Of a stretch of DNA of 46,005 nt, positions 1 through 8,948 are shown piece by piece. The stretch comes from Bacteroidota bacterium. GTDB taxonomy: Bacteria > Bacteroidota > Bacteroidia > Bacteroidales > F082. Location: positions 1 through 46,005 of the forward strand of contig JAHLLA010000014.1 of the NCBI GenBank assembly GCA_020444415.1. Direction: 5' to 3'. The notes beneath the pieces are model-generated. The model saw only the letters and a list, made by a program, of their open reading frames with translations, was not told where the DNA came from and searched no databases. Both the position numbers and the translations under genes were made by a program. The first letter of the stretch is position 1. Each line of letters begins with the position of its first letter.

Positions 1-6
1 CAGCCT

Positions 7-40
7 GCTATCCAAATTGTTTGCTTGCTTTGTGGATAGC
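7..40. repeat. short inverted repeat at window edge
   Basis: GCTATCCA at 7-14 pairs perfectly with TGGATAGC at 33-40 across an 18-nt loop. It lies just after the rseC stop in the direction of rseC transcription. No T-run follows on the minus strand, so it is not a clear terminator. The first 69 bases hold no recognisable coding start. Confidence 0.3.
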
Positions 41-69
41 CAACTTGCTTGTTTTCAGTTATCTCATAA

Positions 70-483
70 TCATTGCAATCTGTACGTGAACTTTTTACGT
101 AAAAAAGCTCGGAAAAGATACATAATTAAATAATACGGTGCAAGTGTCAGTATTGCCAACAGTCCTGAAAGCCCCTGATCAAGCCCGAAAGAGGTTAAAA
201 TAATCAAGGTAATAATCACAAGTAAAAATGGGAAAAAGTACCCAAAAAGTACTGCCCATGTTCCCAACGACTGTTTCATTTCAATAATTACCTCATCACC
301 CGCGATATAATTCTGACCTTCAATTAAATCAACCTCGATAATTTTTTCTTTTACATCACTCATGGTACACGCTCCTTTTATATGGCAAGAAGCACAGGCT
401 GATTGAGCAATAATTGACACAATAGCCCTGCCATCGTGAATATTCTTAACTATGCCTGGATGTGTTACCGAATTGCTATTCAA
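70..483 (-). CDS. rseC: RseC/SoxR-reducing-system family protein
   Basis: A 137-residue inner-membrane protein of the RseC/MucC family. In other bacteria this family is linked to the RnfABCDGE/Rsx electron-transfer complex and to reduction of the SoxR iron-sulfur cluster. The N-terminal part carries a cysteine cluster (SACASCHIKGAC, cysteines near residues 30, 33 and 38). The second half has two hydrophobic segments, about residues 75-97 and 105-128. In Bacteroidota rseC usually heads an rnf operon, so rnfB is expected to the left, outside the window; the 69 bases seen do not show it. The gene lies 14 bp after the upstream dehydrogenase on the same strand, so co-transcription is possible. The family call is firm; the exact electron-transfer role is inferred. 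Confidence 0.85.
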   Translation of the reverse strand: MNSNSVTHPGIVKNIHDGRAIVSIIAQSACASCHIKGACTMSDVKEKIIEVDLIEGQNYIAGDEVIIEMKQSLGTWAVLFGYFFPFLLVIITLIILTSFGLDQGLSGLLAILTLAPYYLIMYLFRAFLRKKFTYRLQ

Positions 484-497
484 TGTAAATGATCTTT

Positions 498-1190
498 TTA
501 TGGGGTTGATAATGAGACCGGAATAATTTTACCGTTTATATAATGATGACTTTTCAGCGCAAAATCTATGACAAAATCTGCCATTTCTCCAGCGTTAACG
601 GGTGCCTCGTAACCAGGAAAGGCTTTTGAAAGCATTTCAGTCTGTACGGCACCTATTGCCAACGCATTTGTTCTTATATGTTTATCTTTTAATTCCTCTG
701 CCATGCATTCTGTTAATATGCCCAGGGCACCTTTGCTTGCACTGTACAAAGACATTCCCGGGAACTTATTACTCCCCTGGAAACCACCCATACTTGTAAT
801 ATTGACAACATGTGCATCCTTATTAAAATAGGATTCCAAATCCCTTACTAGTTTAAAAACACTTTTCACATTCATATTAAATAAATCGTCAAAGTCTTTG
901 TTTGTTAAGTCTTTTAGGGGCTTGCTAATGAGCAAACCCGCATTGTTGATCAGTATATCAACTTTTCCAAGTTTTTTTACAATTTGGGGTATCAGGTCTT
1001 CAATATAATTTTCACTTAACAGATCAAATGCTAAGTAATGATATGTTGCTTTCCGGGCATATTTCTGAAGCATTTCCAGTTTTTCTTTGTTTCTGGCCAA
1101 AGCAAAAACCTCATGCTCTGTTTCGCTAAGAAGCTTCTTAACCATTTCATATCCAATTCCCTGGCTTGCACCTGTTACAACAATATTCAT
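498..1190 (-). CDS. short-chain dehydrogenase/reductase (SDR)
   Basis: A 230-residue classical SDR, predicted to be an NAD(P)H-dependent cytosolic oxidoreductase. It has the nucleotide-binding TGASQGIG motif at residues 6-13, the NNAG motif near residue 82, a catalytic serine in the NITSMGG strand and the YSASKG active-site Tyr/Lys near residues 149-153. The C-terminus is compact, as usual for this size class. The substrate cannot be told from sequence; sepiapterin-reductase-like or acyl-carrier reductase activities are all possible. It starts at ATG, divergent from nadC, and is followed 14 bp later by rseC. A TAnnTTTG box lies 17 bp upstream of the start. Confidence 0.88.
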   Translation of the reverse strand: MNIVVTGASQGIGYEMVKKLLSETEHEVFALARNKEKLEMLQKYARKATYHYLAFDLLSENYIEDLIPQIVKKLGKVDILINNAGLLISKPLKDLTNKDFDDLFNMNVKSVFKLVRDLESYFNKDAHVVNITSMGGFQGSNKFPGMSLYSASKGALGILTECMAEELKDKHIRTNALAIGAVQTEMLSKAFPGYEAPVNAGEMADFVIDFALKSHHYINGKIIPVSLSTP

Positions 1191-1206
1191 ATAGTAAATT
1201 GAAAAA

Positions 1207-1214
1207 CAAAAATA
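1207..1214 (-). promoter_or_regulatory. candidate -7 box for the SDR gene
   Basis: On the minus strand this reads TATTTTTG, a perfect match to the Bacteroidota TAnnTTTG element. It lies 17 bp before the SDR start, which would give a leader of about ten bases. No convincing -33 TTG is seen at the usual spacing. Confidence 0.4.
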
Positions 1215-1285
1215 ATATAAAAGAATTTAGATATGTAAGCATATTATATATAATGGGTATAAATTACACCTGTATATATAAAATA

Positions 1286-1317
1286 TTGTTCAGTAATATA
1301 CGCGCAGTATACTTTTG
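1286..1317 (+). promoter_or_regulatory. promoter of nadC
   Basis: TTG at 1286-1288 and TACTTTTG at 1310-1317 are separated by 21 bp, matching the Bacteroidota -33/-7 architecture. The nadC ATG is 38 bp downstream of the box, and an AGGA lies at 1349-1352 just before it. This promoter placement argues against the longer in-frame extension from 1166. Confidence 0.65.
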
Positions 1318-1354
1318 TCAAGTTTTTTATTTCGTATTTTTGAATGTTAGGATC

Positions 1355-2206
1355 ATGAATTTTCAACATATGAAGATTGAAGAAATTGTTGCACTTGCCC
1401 TAAAGGAAGACATCGGTGATGGTGATCACACTTCATTAGCTACCATACCCGAAAATGCAAAAGGAAAAGCTGTATTGATTGCAAAAGATGATGGCATACT
1501 AGCCGGGATTGACGTGGCCAAAGAAGTATTCAGAGAGGTGGACCCACAGATTGAAATAGAGGTCTTTATTGCGGATGGTAAGCCGATCAGTAAAGGTGAC
1601 AAAATCTTTTTTGTCTCAGGGAAAGCACAATCGCTGCTGACCGCAGAACGAACAGCCCTGAATTTTTTACAGCGGATGAGTGGTATTGCTACTTTTACGA
1701 AGAAATTAGCAGATGAACTTGATGGCTTGCCTACAAAATTGCTCGACACACGCAAAACAACCGCATGCAACCGGACCATCGAAAAGATGGCAGTTCAATT
1801 GGGTGGTGGCTACAACCACCGCTTTGGATTGTATGACATGATCATGATTAAAGATAACCATGTGGATTTTGCCGGTGGAATAAAAAACGCCATCGAAGCC
1901 ACACATGATTACCTCAAATACAAAGGAAAAAGCCTGAAAATTGAAATAGAAGTCAGGAGTTTTGAAGAGTTGAATGAAGTGCTGAAGATTGGTAAAATAG
2001 ACCGGATTATGCTGGATAATTTTACGCCGGCAGATTTAAGAAAAGCTATTGAAATAATTGATCATGCTTACGAAACCGAGGCATCGGGTAATATCAGTTT
2101 GAACAATATCAGGGCCTATGCTGAAACCGGTGCAGATTTCATTTCGGTGGGTGCATTGACACACCAGCTTAAAAGCCTTGATTTAAGCCTAAAAGCCATT
2201 AAATAA
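1355..2206 (+). CDS. nadC: nicotinate-nucleotide pyrophosphorylase (carboxylating)
   Basis: Quinolinate phosphoribosyltransferase, which converts quinolinate and PRPP to nicotinate mononucleotide, CO2 and PPi in de novo NAD synthesis. From the ATG at 1355 the protein has 283 residues, the normal family length. Family motifs are visible: EDIGDGDHTS near the N-terminus, TAERTALNFLQRMSGIAT, LDTRKTT with the phosphate-binding Arg/Lys, GGGYNHRFGLYDMIMIKDNH in the barrel, and the C-terminal GADFISVGALTH. An open frame continues upstream to 1166, but the extra 63 residues are low-complexity and lie across the promoter, so the later start is chosen. A second ATG at 1370 is possible. The YihY gene follows after six bases. 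Confidence 0.95.
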   Translation: MNFQHMKIEEIVALALKEDIGDGDHTSLATIPENAKGKAVLIAKDDGILAGIDVAKEVFREVDPQIEIEVFIADGKPISKGDKIFFVSGKAQSLLTAERTALNFLQRMSGIATFTKKLADELDGLPTKLLDTRKTTACNRTIEKMAVQLGGGYNHRFGLYDMIMIKDNHVDFAGGIKNAIEATHDYLKYKGKSLKIEIEVRSFEELNEVLKIGKIDRIMLDNFTPADLRKAIEIIDHAYETEASGNISLNNIRAYAETGADFISVGALTHQLKSLDLSLKAIK

Positions 2207-2212
2207 GAAATT

Positions 2213-3169
2213 TTGAATATTCTGAGACGAATACAATATTATAGCCACATACTGGAGCGCTGGTTGCAAAAGAAACTTAGTTTTATAGTGCTCCCGGGCT
2301 TTGATGGTATGCCATTATATGACGTTATGGAATTCTTTTTTCGTGGCTTGTTTAAAGGTGTGATCACATACCGCGCTGCAGCTATCGCTTTTAACTTTTT
2401 CCTGGCCCTTATCCCTTTTGTGCTTTTTATTGTCACTTTGATCCCATTTGTGACTACACCCTATTTGCAGGTTGATTTACTCGACCTGTTGGATGAGATT
2501 ATTCCAGCGAGTGTGTATAATCTTGCCGAAAGCACGCTTATTGAAATTGTCAGTCGCCCCTCTTCAGGTGTTTTATCCATTGTTTCATTGTTGGCCATTT
2601 ATTTCTCTGTTAATGGCATAGATGCGATACTGGAAGGTTTCAACCAAAGTTTTCATCAAACTGAAATATGGCCCTGGTGGAAACAAAAGGTACAGGCATT
2701 TTTCCTGATGGTGGCTTTATCGTTCCTGGTTTTTATTTCGATGTCTCTATTGGGGTTTGGAAAAGACATTATTAATCTTTTAGCGGCACAGGGTATTATT
2801 ACGCATAAATTAACTTTGCTTGCTCTGATTGCGTTGCAATGGTTAATCATTATTTTAGGTATTTTACTAAGCATTTCATTGTTATATTATTTTGGGCAAC
2901 AGAAAGACCGTGAAGTGAACAAATACCGTTTTTTTTCGCCCGGTTCAATATTAGCCACCACCCTTTTTGTGTTTGGCGGGGTACTGCTTAAAATGTACTT
3001 TGAAAACTTTTCAAGATACAACCTGCTTTATGGCTCCATCGGTTCACTGATCATCTTGCTCATCTGGTTGTATTATAATGCCATTATTCTGCTTATAGGC
3101 TACGAATTAAATGCCAGCATCCGCAAATCGCGCTCAGAGGCGGTGATTAAATATAAGGTGGTTGAGTGA
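2213..3169 (+). CDS. YihY/BrkB-family inner-membrane protein
   Basis: A 318-residue membrane protein of the YihY (formerly BrkB/RNase BN) family, whose molecular function is unknown despite the historical names. Six or so hydrophobic segments are visible, with the family-typical AAAIAFNFFLALIPF stretch near residues 61-75 and IGSLIILLIWLYYNAIILLIGYELNA near the C-terminus, where the final Glu and Asn are usually conserved. The start is a TTG six bases after the nadC stop, consistent with translational coupling. The gene ends 13 bp before the convergent surface-protein gene. The family assignment is confident; no function is claimed. Confidence 0.85.
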   Translation: MNILRRIQYYSHILERWLQKKLSFIVLPGFDGMPLYDVMEFFFRGLFKGVITYRAAAIAFNFFLALIPFVLFIVTLIPFVTTPYLQVDLLDLLDEIIPASVYNLAESTLIEIVSRPSSGVLSIVSLLAIYFSVNGIDAILEGFNQSFHQTEIWPWWKQKVQAFFLMVALSFLVFISMSLLGFGKDIINLLAAQGIITHKLTLLALIALQWLIIILGILLSISLLYYFGQQKDREVNKYRFFSPGSILATTLFVFGGVLLKMYFENFSRYNLLYGSIGSLIILLIWLYYNAIILLIGYELNASIRKSRSEAVIKYKVVE

Positions 3170-3182
3170 GCTGGAATTAAGT

Positions 3183-4250
3183 TTATTCAGGACATTCGAT
3201 CATTGAAAATTGGGGTTCCCCTTCATTTGTCACCGTCATCCTCCAGCATTGACCATCAGGGGATCTCATAATTACACCTTTTGTAATATCACTTATGTAA
3301 ATATCGCCATCGGCTACCTGCAATCTTGTTTTGGGATCATCTGTTCCAATTCCAACATCGCCTTCTTTGTCGATTCTTATTCTTTCAATAGAAGCTCCAC
3401 TTTCACTTGTCTCAAGCCTGATGATTCCGCCATTAGCTCTTAAGAGTAGACCTGCACCACTTGTCCATAATTGTCCGAAATCTGCCTGGTTAGGAGAAGC
3501 GGTATACGTTTCGGATGCATGGCTTAAACTTGTAAAAGAGCCATTTTCACCAGCAAACAATCTTAAATTCACGGTTGAAAAACTGCTTAAAGATTTGTTT
3601 GAAAGCTTGACAAATGTTCTTTCTTCAAGAATATCAGTATTATCATTTATAACAAGCTTATGGTTTGGATTACTCAAACCTATGCCAACATTTCCATCAT
3701 TATAATATATTGAGGCGCCATTGCTTTTCCATGGTGATGAGCTCAATTCAACCGAATTGCCATTTGAGATACTGAGTTGGTTATTGTTATAATTGAGCTG
3801 TTGAAATTCATTTTCCGGATCGTGATCAGCATCATCAATTTGATCATAAGTTACCGTATTTGCATGCATAGCATATGGAACTGATAGCAGCTGAGAGATT
3901 CCTAATAATTCAAAATTTTCATCGCCAAATTCATCAAATTCAAGTTTAATAAAATGTTTATCTGAGCCCCAATTGATACTATTAAAACTTCCCAAATCCG
4001 GTATCCCTCTTCCAATATCAAGATTAACCATACCATAACCATCAGTCTGAGTCAGGTGTTTTTCAGCATAAACTTCATCGCCAAATGTAGACCCGGATAA
4101 AATTGAGATTCTGAAACTTACGTATGAGTTGGATATAACTTTACCGGAATTATCCCTGATTACGGCCTGATACTTAAAAGCATCAGCAGATTGAGCAAAG
4201 CTATGTGAATAAAATATAATCCCTAAAATAATTATGATAAACTTTCTCAT
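3183..4250 (-). CDS. secreted tail-fibre-like/adhesin-type protein
   Basis: A 355-residue protein with an N-terminal signal peptide (cleavage probably after SHSFAQ, residue 20). It resembles the common Bacteroidota surface proteins whose C-terminal part looks like phage tail-fibre domains. Two related repeats are visible: NVGIGLSNPNHKLVIN near residues 192-207 and DVGIGTDDPKTRLQVADG near residues 298-315. The start of the mature protein (FKYQAVIRDNSGKVI) is also typical of this group. No T9SS sorting tail is seen, unlike its upstream partner. Its ATG overlaps the stop of the partner by four bases (ATGA), so the two are translationally coupled. The role is probably extracellular or outer-membrane; no ligand can be named. 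Confidence 0.7.
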   Translation of the reverse strand: MRKFIIIILGIIFYSHSFAQSADAFKYQAVIRDNSGKVISNSYVSFRISILSGSTFGDEVYAEKHLTQTDGYGMVNLDIGRGIPDLGSFNSINWGSDKHFIKLEFDEFGDENFELLGISQLLSVPYAMHANTVTYDQIDDADHDPENEFQQLNYNNNQLSISNGNSVELSSSPWKSNGASIYYNDGNVGIGLSNPNHKLVINDNTDILEERTFVKLSNKSLSSFSTVNLRLFAGENGSFTSLSHASETYTASPNQADFGQLWTSGAGLLLRANGGIIRLETSESGASIERIRIDKEGDVGIGTDDPKTRLQVADGDIYISDITKGVIMRSPDGQCWRMTVTNEGEPQFSMIECPE

Positions 4251-4759
4251 TTTATTTTTATTATTTTTTGAACCGATATTAATTCGTTATTTACAATAAA
4301 CAACAAGCTGTAGTGGCCAGATGCCAATTCCGGCACTTCCATTTTAACCATGTTCAAGCCTTTTTTCAAATTCATATTGCGAAAAAGATGACCAGATGAA
4401 CCTATCAATTTAATCTGCATATCTTCTTGTGTAGGAATGCTAAATGAAATAACTAAATAATTGAAAAAAGGGTTTGGATAAATTGATACCGTATTATCAT
4501 CTTTTTCGATCACAAACTCCAAACTATCAGTAATGGGTTGTTGAAAGCCACTAACTATATTAAAAGACTCTAAAAAAAAGCTGTTGATTATAGTTTCACC
4601 AATAGTCCAGCTTATTTCAACCTGTCCAGATTCTTGCGTGTCACCATTCGATGCAAGCACATCTCTATCAACACTTTGTCCGTTTGTAAAATGTACTAAT
4701 AGTAAAATGAAGCACAAAAGCAACAGGCCTGTTTTTTTTATTAATTGATTAAAAATCAA
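4247..4759 (-). CDS. small T9SS type A sorting-domain protein
   Basis: A 170-residue protein with a signal peptide (hydrophobic segment about residues 10-22, then TNGQS). The middle holds the ISWTIGE...SGFQQP pattern frequent in small Bacteroidota secreted proteins. The C-terminal 80 residues look like a type A sorting domain: SIYPNPFFNYLVISF, a G-x-L turn, GLNMVKMEVPELASGHYSLLF and a basic end. Such tails direct export through the type IX secretion system and attachment to the surface. It is the first gene of a two-gene leftward unit and overlaps the next gene by four bases. The cargo portion is very short, so it may act as an anchor or partner for the downstream protein; that is inference. 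Confidence 0.75.
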   Translation of the reverse strand: MIFNQLIKKTGLLLLCFILLLVHFTNGQSVDRDVLASNGDTQESGQVEISWTIGETIINSFFLESFNIVSGFQQPITDSLEFVIEKDDNTVSIYPNPFFNYLVISFSIPTQEDMQIKLIGSSGHLFRNMNLKKGLNMVKMEVPELASGHYSLLFIVNNELISVQKIIKIK

Positions 4760-4891
4760 TGTTATTCATTTTTATAGGCATAAATGTATTAAAAAAAACA
4801 GGGTTAAGCAACTCAACCTCAAAAAATATCTGGTTTCACATTAAATGCATTTTCAATATCTTGTTAGCCCAAAAGAAATTAATTAGTTTCT

Positions 4892-4899
4892 TACCTTTG
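4892..4899 (+). promoter_or_regulatory. candidate -7 box for the polysaccharide cluster
   Basis: TACCTTTG matches TAnnTTTG and lies 61 bp before the flippase ATG. No clean TTG sits at 19-21 bp upstream. Confidence 0.4.
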
Positions 4900-4960
4900 A
4901 CTTGTATTCTGTAGTTTAGCTCCGAAATAAAAATATAGTGCCAAAAGAGAGATTGATAAT

Positions 4961-6454
4961 ATGGGAATGATCCAAAAACAAAGTATTTCAGGCACCATTT
5001 ATTCGTATATAGGAGTTGCACTGGGTTTTATTACCGTCGGCATACTTTATCCACGCATATTTTCTACTGAAGAAGTAGGGCTTTTAAGAATATTGGTTTC
5101 CTATTCTACGCTGTTTGCCCAATTTGCCAGCCTCGGCATCAATACAGCGACCATTAAACTGTTTCCGTTTTTCAGAAATAATGAAAAGAAACACCATGGC
5201 TATCTGGGCATGGCGCTCATCGTATCCCTGGTAGGTTTAATGATCGTGATTCCGACGTATTTAATGCTTCGGCCTTACTTCCTGGAACACGGCCAGGAAA
5301 AATCAGCCCTATTTAACACATATTTCTACTATGTTGTTCCGTTAATCATATTCACGCTGCTGTTTAACCTGCTCGATACGTATTACCGGGTATTATACAA
5401 TGCCGTTAAAGGAATTGTCTATAAAGAAGTTGTCCAAAGGGTGATGATCCTGCTGGTAATTGTTGCTTTCTTTTTAAACCTGATCAGCTTTCATTTAACG
5501 GTCATTCTTTATGTGGTGGCGTTGATCACACCTACTTTTTTCCTGATATATTCGGTAATGAGGAGTGGCCAGTTTTTTTTAAAACCCGATTTCTCTTCAA
5601 TTGACAAAACACTAAGGAAACAACTCATCGATGTCAGTTTTTTCGGGATGGTCACTACCTTTTCGGGTATGCTGGTGTTGAATATTGATGTGATCATGGT
5701 GGAGCGTTTTATGGGATTAAGTTCCGCCGGAATTTACACGGTTACATTCTTTTTCGGGACACTCATACTTGTACCGCTGAGAACTATGGGTAAAATAGGA
5801 TCAGTTGTAATTTCAGACGCCTGGAAAGCCAACGACCTGGAGACCATCAACAATATCTACAAAAAAAGCAGTATCAGTTTAAGTGTCCTCGGATTTCTAT
5901 TATTCATAGGCATTTGGGGGAATATCGACAATATCTTTATGATTATTAAGGATGATTATCTGCCCGGAAAATTTGTGATCCTGTTTACTGGCTTGGCCAA
6001 TCTTTTTGATATAGCACTCGGTATAAATCCACAGATAATTGTTAATTCAAAGTATTACCGGTATATTTCTTATTTTCTTTTCATATTTGCGATACTGCTT
6101 ATTGTCACAAACCTATTATTAATTCCTGCGTTAGGTATTGTTGGAGCTGCACTGGCTTCCCTTATATCAAAATTTATCTTCAACTTTATCAAGTTCCTGT
6201 TTCTGTATAAAAAGTTTCGCTTTCAGCCATTTAACTACAAATTTATTTTGCTCATTATCATTTCATTAACCGCATACTTTTCTTCCCTGCTGATCCCTCA
6301 ACTCTCAAATTACATCCTCGATATTCTTGTTCGATCAACAGTCATTTCAATCATATTTTTAGTACCTGTCTATTTTTTAAAAATCTCTGATGATATTAAC
6401 CGAAAAATAAATGAATCATTTTCTCTGTTTTTAAAAAGCATTAAATCAAATTAA
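4961..6454 (+). CDS. oligosaccharide flippase (MOP superfamily, Wzx-like)
   Basis: A 497-residue polytopic membrane protein with about 12-14 hydrophobic segments, matching the polysaccharide-biosynthesis/flippase branch of the MOP superfamily. These proteins move undecaprenyl-linked sugars across the inner membrane. The N-terminal GTIYSYIGVALGFITVGILY and EEVGLLRILVSYSTLFAQFA segments and the central LNIDVIMVERFMGLSSAGIY segment are characteristic. It opens a cluster with a glycosyltransferase starting directly after its stop and a pyruvyl transferase behind that, which supports a surface-glycan role. The exported polymer is unknown. Its base composition resembles the core genes, unlike the two AT-rich genes that follow. 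Confidence 0.85.
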   Translation: MGMIQKQSISGTIYSYIGVALGFITVGILYPRIFSTEEVGLLRILVSYSTLFAQFASLGINTATIKLFPFFRNNEKKHHGYLGMALIVSLVGLMIVIPTYLMLRPYFLEHGQEKSALFNTYFYYVVPLIIFTLLFNLLDTYYRVLYNAVKGIVYKEVVQRVMILLVIVAFFLNLISFHLTVILYVVALITPTFFLIYSVMRSGQFFLKPDFSSIDKTLRKQLIDVSFFGMVTTFSGMLVLNIDVIMVERFMGLSSAGIYTVTFFFGTLILVPLRTMGKIGSVVISDAWKANDLETINNIYKKSSISLSVLGFLLFIGIWGNIDNIFMIIKDDYLPGKFVILFTGLANLFDIALGINPQIIVNSKYYRYISYFLFIFAILLIVTNLLLIPALGIVGAALASLISKFIFNFIKFLFLYKKFRFQPFNYKFILLIIISLTAYFSSLLIPQLSNYILDILVRSTVISIIFLVPVYFLKISDDINRKINESFSLFLKSIKSN

Positions 6455-7525
6455 TTGAAAAGCGGCAAACACATATTTTTTATTTATGGTAAATCTTCAT
6501 CCTTCATTAATGAAGATATCGTTTTTTTAAAAAGCAATTACCATTTTACGGAATATCAATTTATACCGACAAAAAATATTTTGATTTTCACTTTTAAACA
6601 AATGAAGTTATTTTGTCATTTAATATTGAATTTTAGACGATATGACATTTACATCTCCTGGTTTGCGGATTATTATAGCTTGTTACCTTTACTGCTGGGG
6701 AAACTCAGTAGCAAAAGAAATATTATTATAACTGGTGGGTTTGATGCAGTTACAATTCCCCAACTTAACTATGGCGTATTTAGCAAAAAGGATTTGCGCT
6801 ATTGGTTTGTGAATTGCGCCTATAAACTTTCTGACTATATTCTTCCCGTTGATAAATCCTTAGAGAAAGGTATTAATTATTATGGATCACCCGATGAAAA
6901 CGGTATTCCAACGGGTGTAAAAAGCTTTATTCCCAACTTAAAAGCTCAATTTGAAATAATTCCAACAGGCTACGATAAAAATAAATGGCATAAAGGAAGT
7001 ATTCAAAAGAAGAAGAATACAGTTATTTGTATTGCCAGTACTCCTGACGAAAGAACATATACCCTGAAGGGATTTGATCTGTTAATAGAGGTAGCCAAAA
7101 GAATGCCCCATGTTAAATTTACGATTGTTGGATTCAATAAGAAAATGGAGGAATTTGTTAATACCATAAAAACGTCCAATGTTTATATTTCTGGATTTAT
7201 TCCAAATCATGAACTTCCGGAAATATTAGCAACGCAAAAAGTTTTTGCCTTATTTTCTTTAAGCGAAGGATTGCCAAATACACTTTGTGAAGCCATGTTA
7301 TGTGAGTGCATTCCTGTAGGCTCAAACGTAAACGGAATACCAACAGCCATAGGTAAAACGGGCTATATTATTCATAGAAAAGACATTTCCGAAGCAATAC
7401 AAGCAATTGAAAATGCATTAAAAGATGATGAAGATAAAGGTAAGAAAGCTCGATATAGAATTACCAATTTGTTTTCGCAAGACCAGAGAAGAGAAAAACT
7501 AAATGCTGTTATTAACCAATATTAG
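6455..7525 (+). CDS. glycosyltransferase family 4 (GT-B fold)
   Basis: A 356-residue GT-B glycosyltransferase. The C-terminal donor-binding half has TLKGFDLLIEVAKRMP, the IVGF strand, and an EGLPNTLCEAM motif fitting the E-x7-E signature of retaining GT4 enzymes. The N-terminal half (ISWFADYYSLLPLLLG, IIITGGFDA) fits acceptor binding at the membrane. The start is a TTG directly abutting the flippase stop, so translation is likely coupled. The sugar transferred is unknown. The gene is clearly AT-richer than the flippase before it and the dehydrogenase after it, as is the next gene, which suggests that the pair was acquired by transfer. Confidence 0.8.
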   Translation: MKSGKHIFFIYGKSSSFINEDIVFLKSNYHFTEYQFIPTKNILIFTFKQMKLFCHLILNFRRYDIYISWFADYYSLLPLLLGKLSSKRNIIITGGFDAVTIPQLNYGVFSKKDLRYWFVNCAYKLSDYILPVDKSLEKGINYYGSPDENGIPTGVKSFIPNLKAQFEIIPTGYDKNKWHKGSIQKKKNTVICIASTPDERTYTLKGFDLLIEVAKRMPHVKFTIVGFNKKMEEFVNTIKTSNVYISGFIPNHELPEILATQKVFALFSLSEGLPNTLCEAMLCECIPVGSNVNGIPTAIGKTGYIIHRKDISEAIQAIENALKDDEDKGKKARYRITNLFSQDQRREKLNAVINQY

Positions 7526-7537
7526 AAAGATACCATA

Positions 7538-8803
7538 ATGCCCGATAAAAAAATCAAAATCTTTATTCCATTCAGTAGTACACTGAACACTGGTGATGCC
7601 GGGATACTTATCAGTACTTTAAACTCAATCAAGAGAGTTTTCGGTGATGAGTGTGAAGTGTTGGTTGCATCACATCAAAGTGAAATAGCTAAAGAGTACT
7701 ACCCTTCTATAAACTATATGGAAACAGGGAGAAACTTAAATGACAAAATATTTAATAAGAGCATTACACGTATTCCACGAAACTATTTTATTCTGCTTTT
7801 CGACTATCTATTCAACTTCATCCCTAAAATATTGCTTACTAATCACGAAATCAAACTTTTAAAAGAAATTAAAAAAGCAGATATTATTTTATCACCAGGA
7901 GGTGGATATCTTACGGATTCATATTTTATTCAATTTAGTTTAGCATTATATAATTATACACTTCGAAAAAACAAAAAATTATACTTCTATTCTCAGTCCA
8001 TTGGTCCAGTTTGGAGAAAGTCCAGCATCTTCTTTCTTAGAAGAGTTCTTCAAAAAGCAGGTAAAATTATTGTTAGAGATCATGAATCAATTCTACACTT
8101 AACAAAATTATTCCCAACTTTACCTGACAGTGTTTTTGAATCTGCCGATGAAGTTTTTACGCTAAAACAACCTGAGTTAATTAAAAAGTCAGAAACTAAA
8201 AGGATCGGCATTTCAGTTAGAAGTTGGAACTTTTCAAATACGAATGTTTCCAGGGAAGAAGGAATGCTAAATTATACGAAAACTGTTCAACAGGCCTGCC
8301 GTCATTTAATCGATAGTTATAATTATGAAATAACTTTTATTTCTACATGTCAGGGACATAAGGAATATATAGATGATTCTAAAACTGCTGCACTAATTGT
8401 CAGTCAATTAGAAGATCGGTATAAGTCAAGTATAACGATTGATATTGAATTTCATCCACTTAATGAATTAATAGAGATTTATAAAAGCTTCGATGTTTTT
8501 ATTGGCACCAGGATGCATTCAATTATTTTTAACTTTTTAAACCTTACTCCTTGCATTGGTATAATCTATGAGTTTAAAACATCAGAATTATTTGAGCGAA
8601 TTGGGTTAGAAAAATACTTATTTGAAATGCAATCTTCTGATCAAAATGAACTTATAAGTAAAATTGATGATCTTATTATGAATAAGAATTTAGTTCAACA
8701 ACAGCTTCATAATGAGATTAAAAAACTCAGAGCTGTTTCATTACAAAATATGATTCATGTTCATAATCACTTTGTTAATAACACAATATCGGAGTTGCAG
8801 TAA
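7538..8803 (+). CDS. polysaccharide pyruvyl transferase family protein
   Basis: A 421-residue member of the polysaccharide pyruvyl transferase family (CsaB/WcaK-like), which uses phosphoenolpyruvate to add ketal pyruvate to sugars. Visible motifs are NTGDAGILIS near residues 17-26, ILSPGGGYLTD at about 117-127, YSQSIGPV, the RDHES strand and GTRMHSIIF with the family-typical Arg/His. Pyruvylation gives glycans a negative charge and may serve as an anchor for surface proteins. It lies 12 bp behind the glycosyltransferase in the same AT-rich block. Some family members act on other substrates, so the exact reaction is not certain. Confidence 0.82.
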   Translation: MPDKKIKIFIPFSSTLNTGDAGILISTLNSIKRVFGDECEVLVASHQSEIAKEYYPSINYMETGRNLNDKIFNKSITRIPRNYFILLFDYLFNFIPKILLTNHEIKLLKEIKKADIILSPGGGYLTDSYFIQFSLALYNYTLRKNKKLYFYSQSIGPVWRKSSIFFLRRVLQKAGKIIVRDHESILHLTKLFPTLPDSVFESADEVFTLKQPELIKKSETKRIGISVRSWNFSNTNVSREEGMLNYTKTVQQACRHLIDSYNYEITFISTCQGHKEYIDDSKTAALIVSQLEDRYKSSITIDIEFHPLNELIEIYKSFDVFIGTRMHSIIFNFLNLTPCIGIIYEFKTSELFERIGLEKYLFEMQSSDQNELISKIDDLIMNKNLVQQQLHNEIKKLRAVSLQNMIHVHNHFVNNTISELQ

Positions 8804-8816
8804 GCTTAACATTGCT

Positions 8817-8840
8817 TGAAAAGCAAATGAAGCTTTTTCA
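8817..8840 (+). terminator. weak hairpin after the pyruvyl transferase gene
   Basis: TGAAAAGC at 8817-8824 pairs with GCTTTTTCA at 8832-8840 with one bulged base. It lies 14 bp after the stop. There is no T-run beyond the stem, so it may only be a weak terminator or a processing site. Confidence 0.3.
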
Positions 8841-8948
8841 TTCCTGACAAACCGAACAAAATCCAATTAATTACGTATCATTGGTTGGTTATGGATATCT
8901 TTGCCCGGCTTTTTGAACCTGGAAAAGAAAGACACGACTGTAAATATT

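Noticed and set aside
1166-1354. N-terminal extension of nadC in the same frame
   Set aside because: The extra 63 codons are low-complexity, cross a good promoter (1286-1317) and are not part of NadC proteins; the ATG at 1355 gives the normal length.
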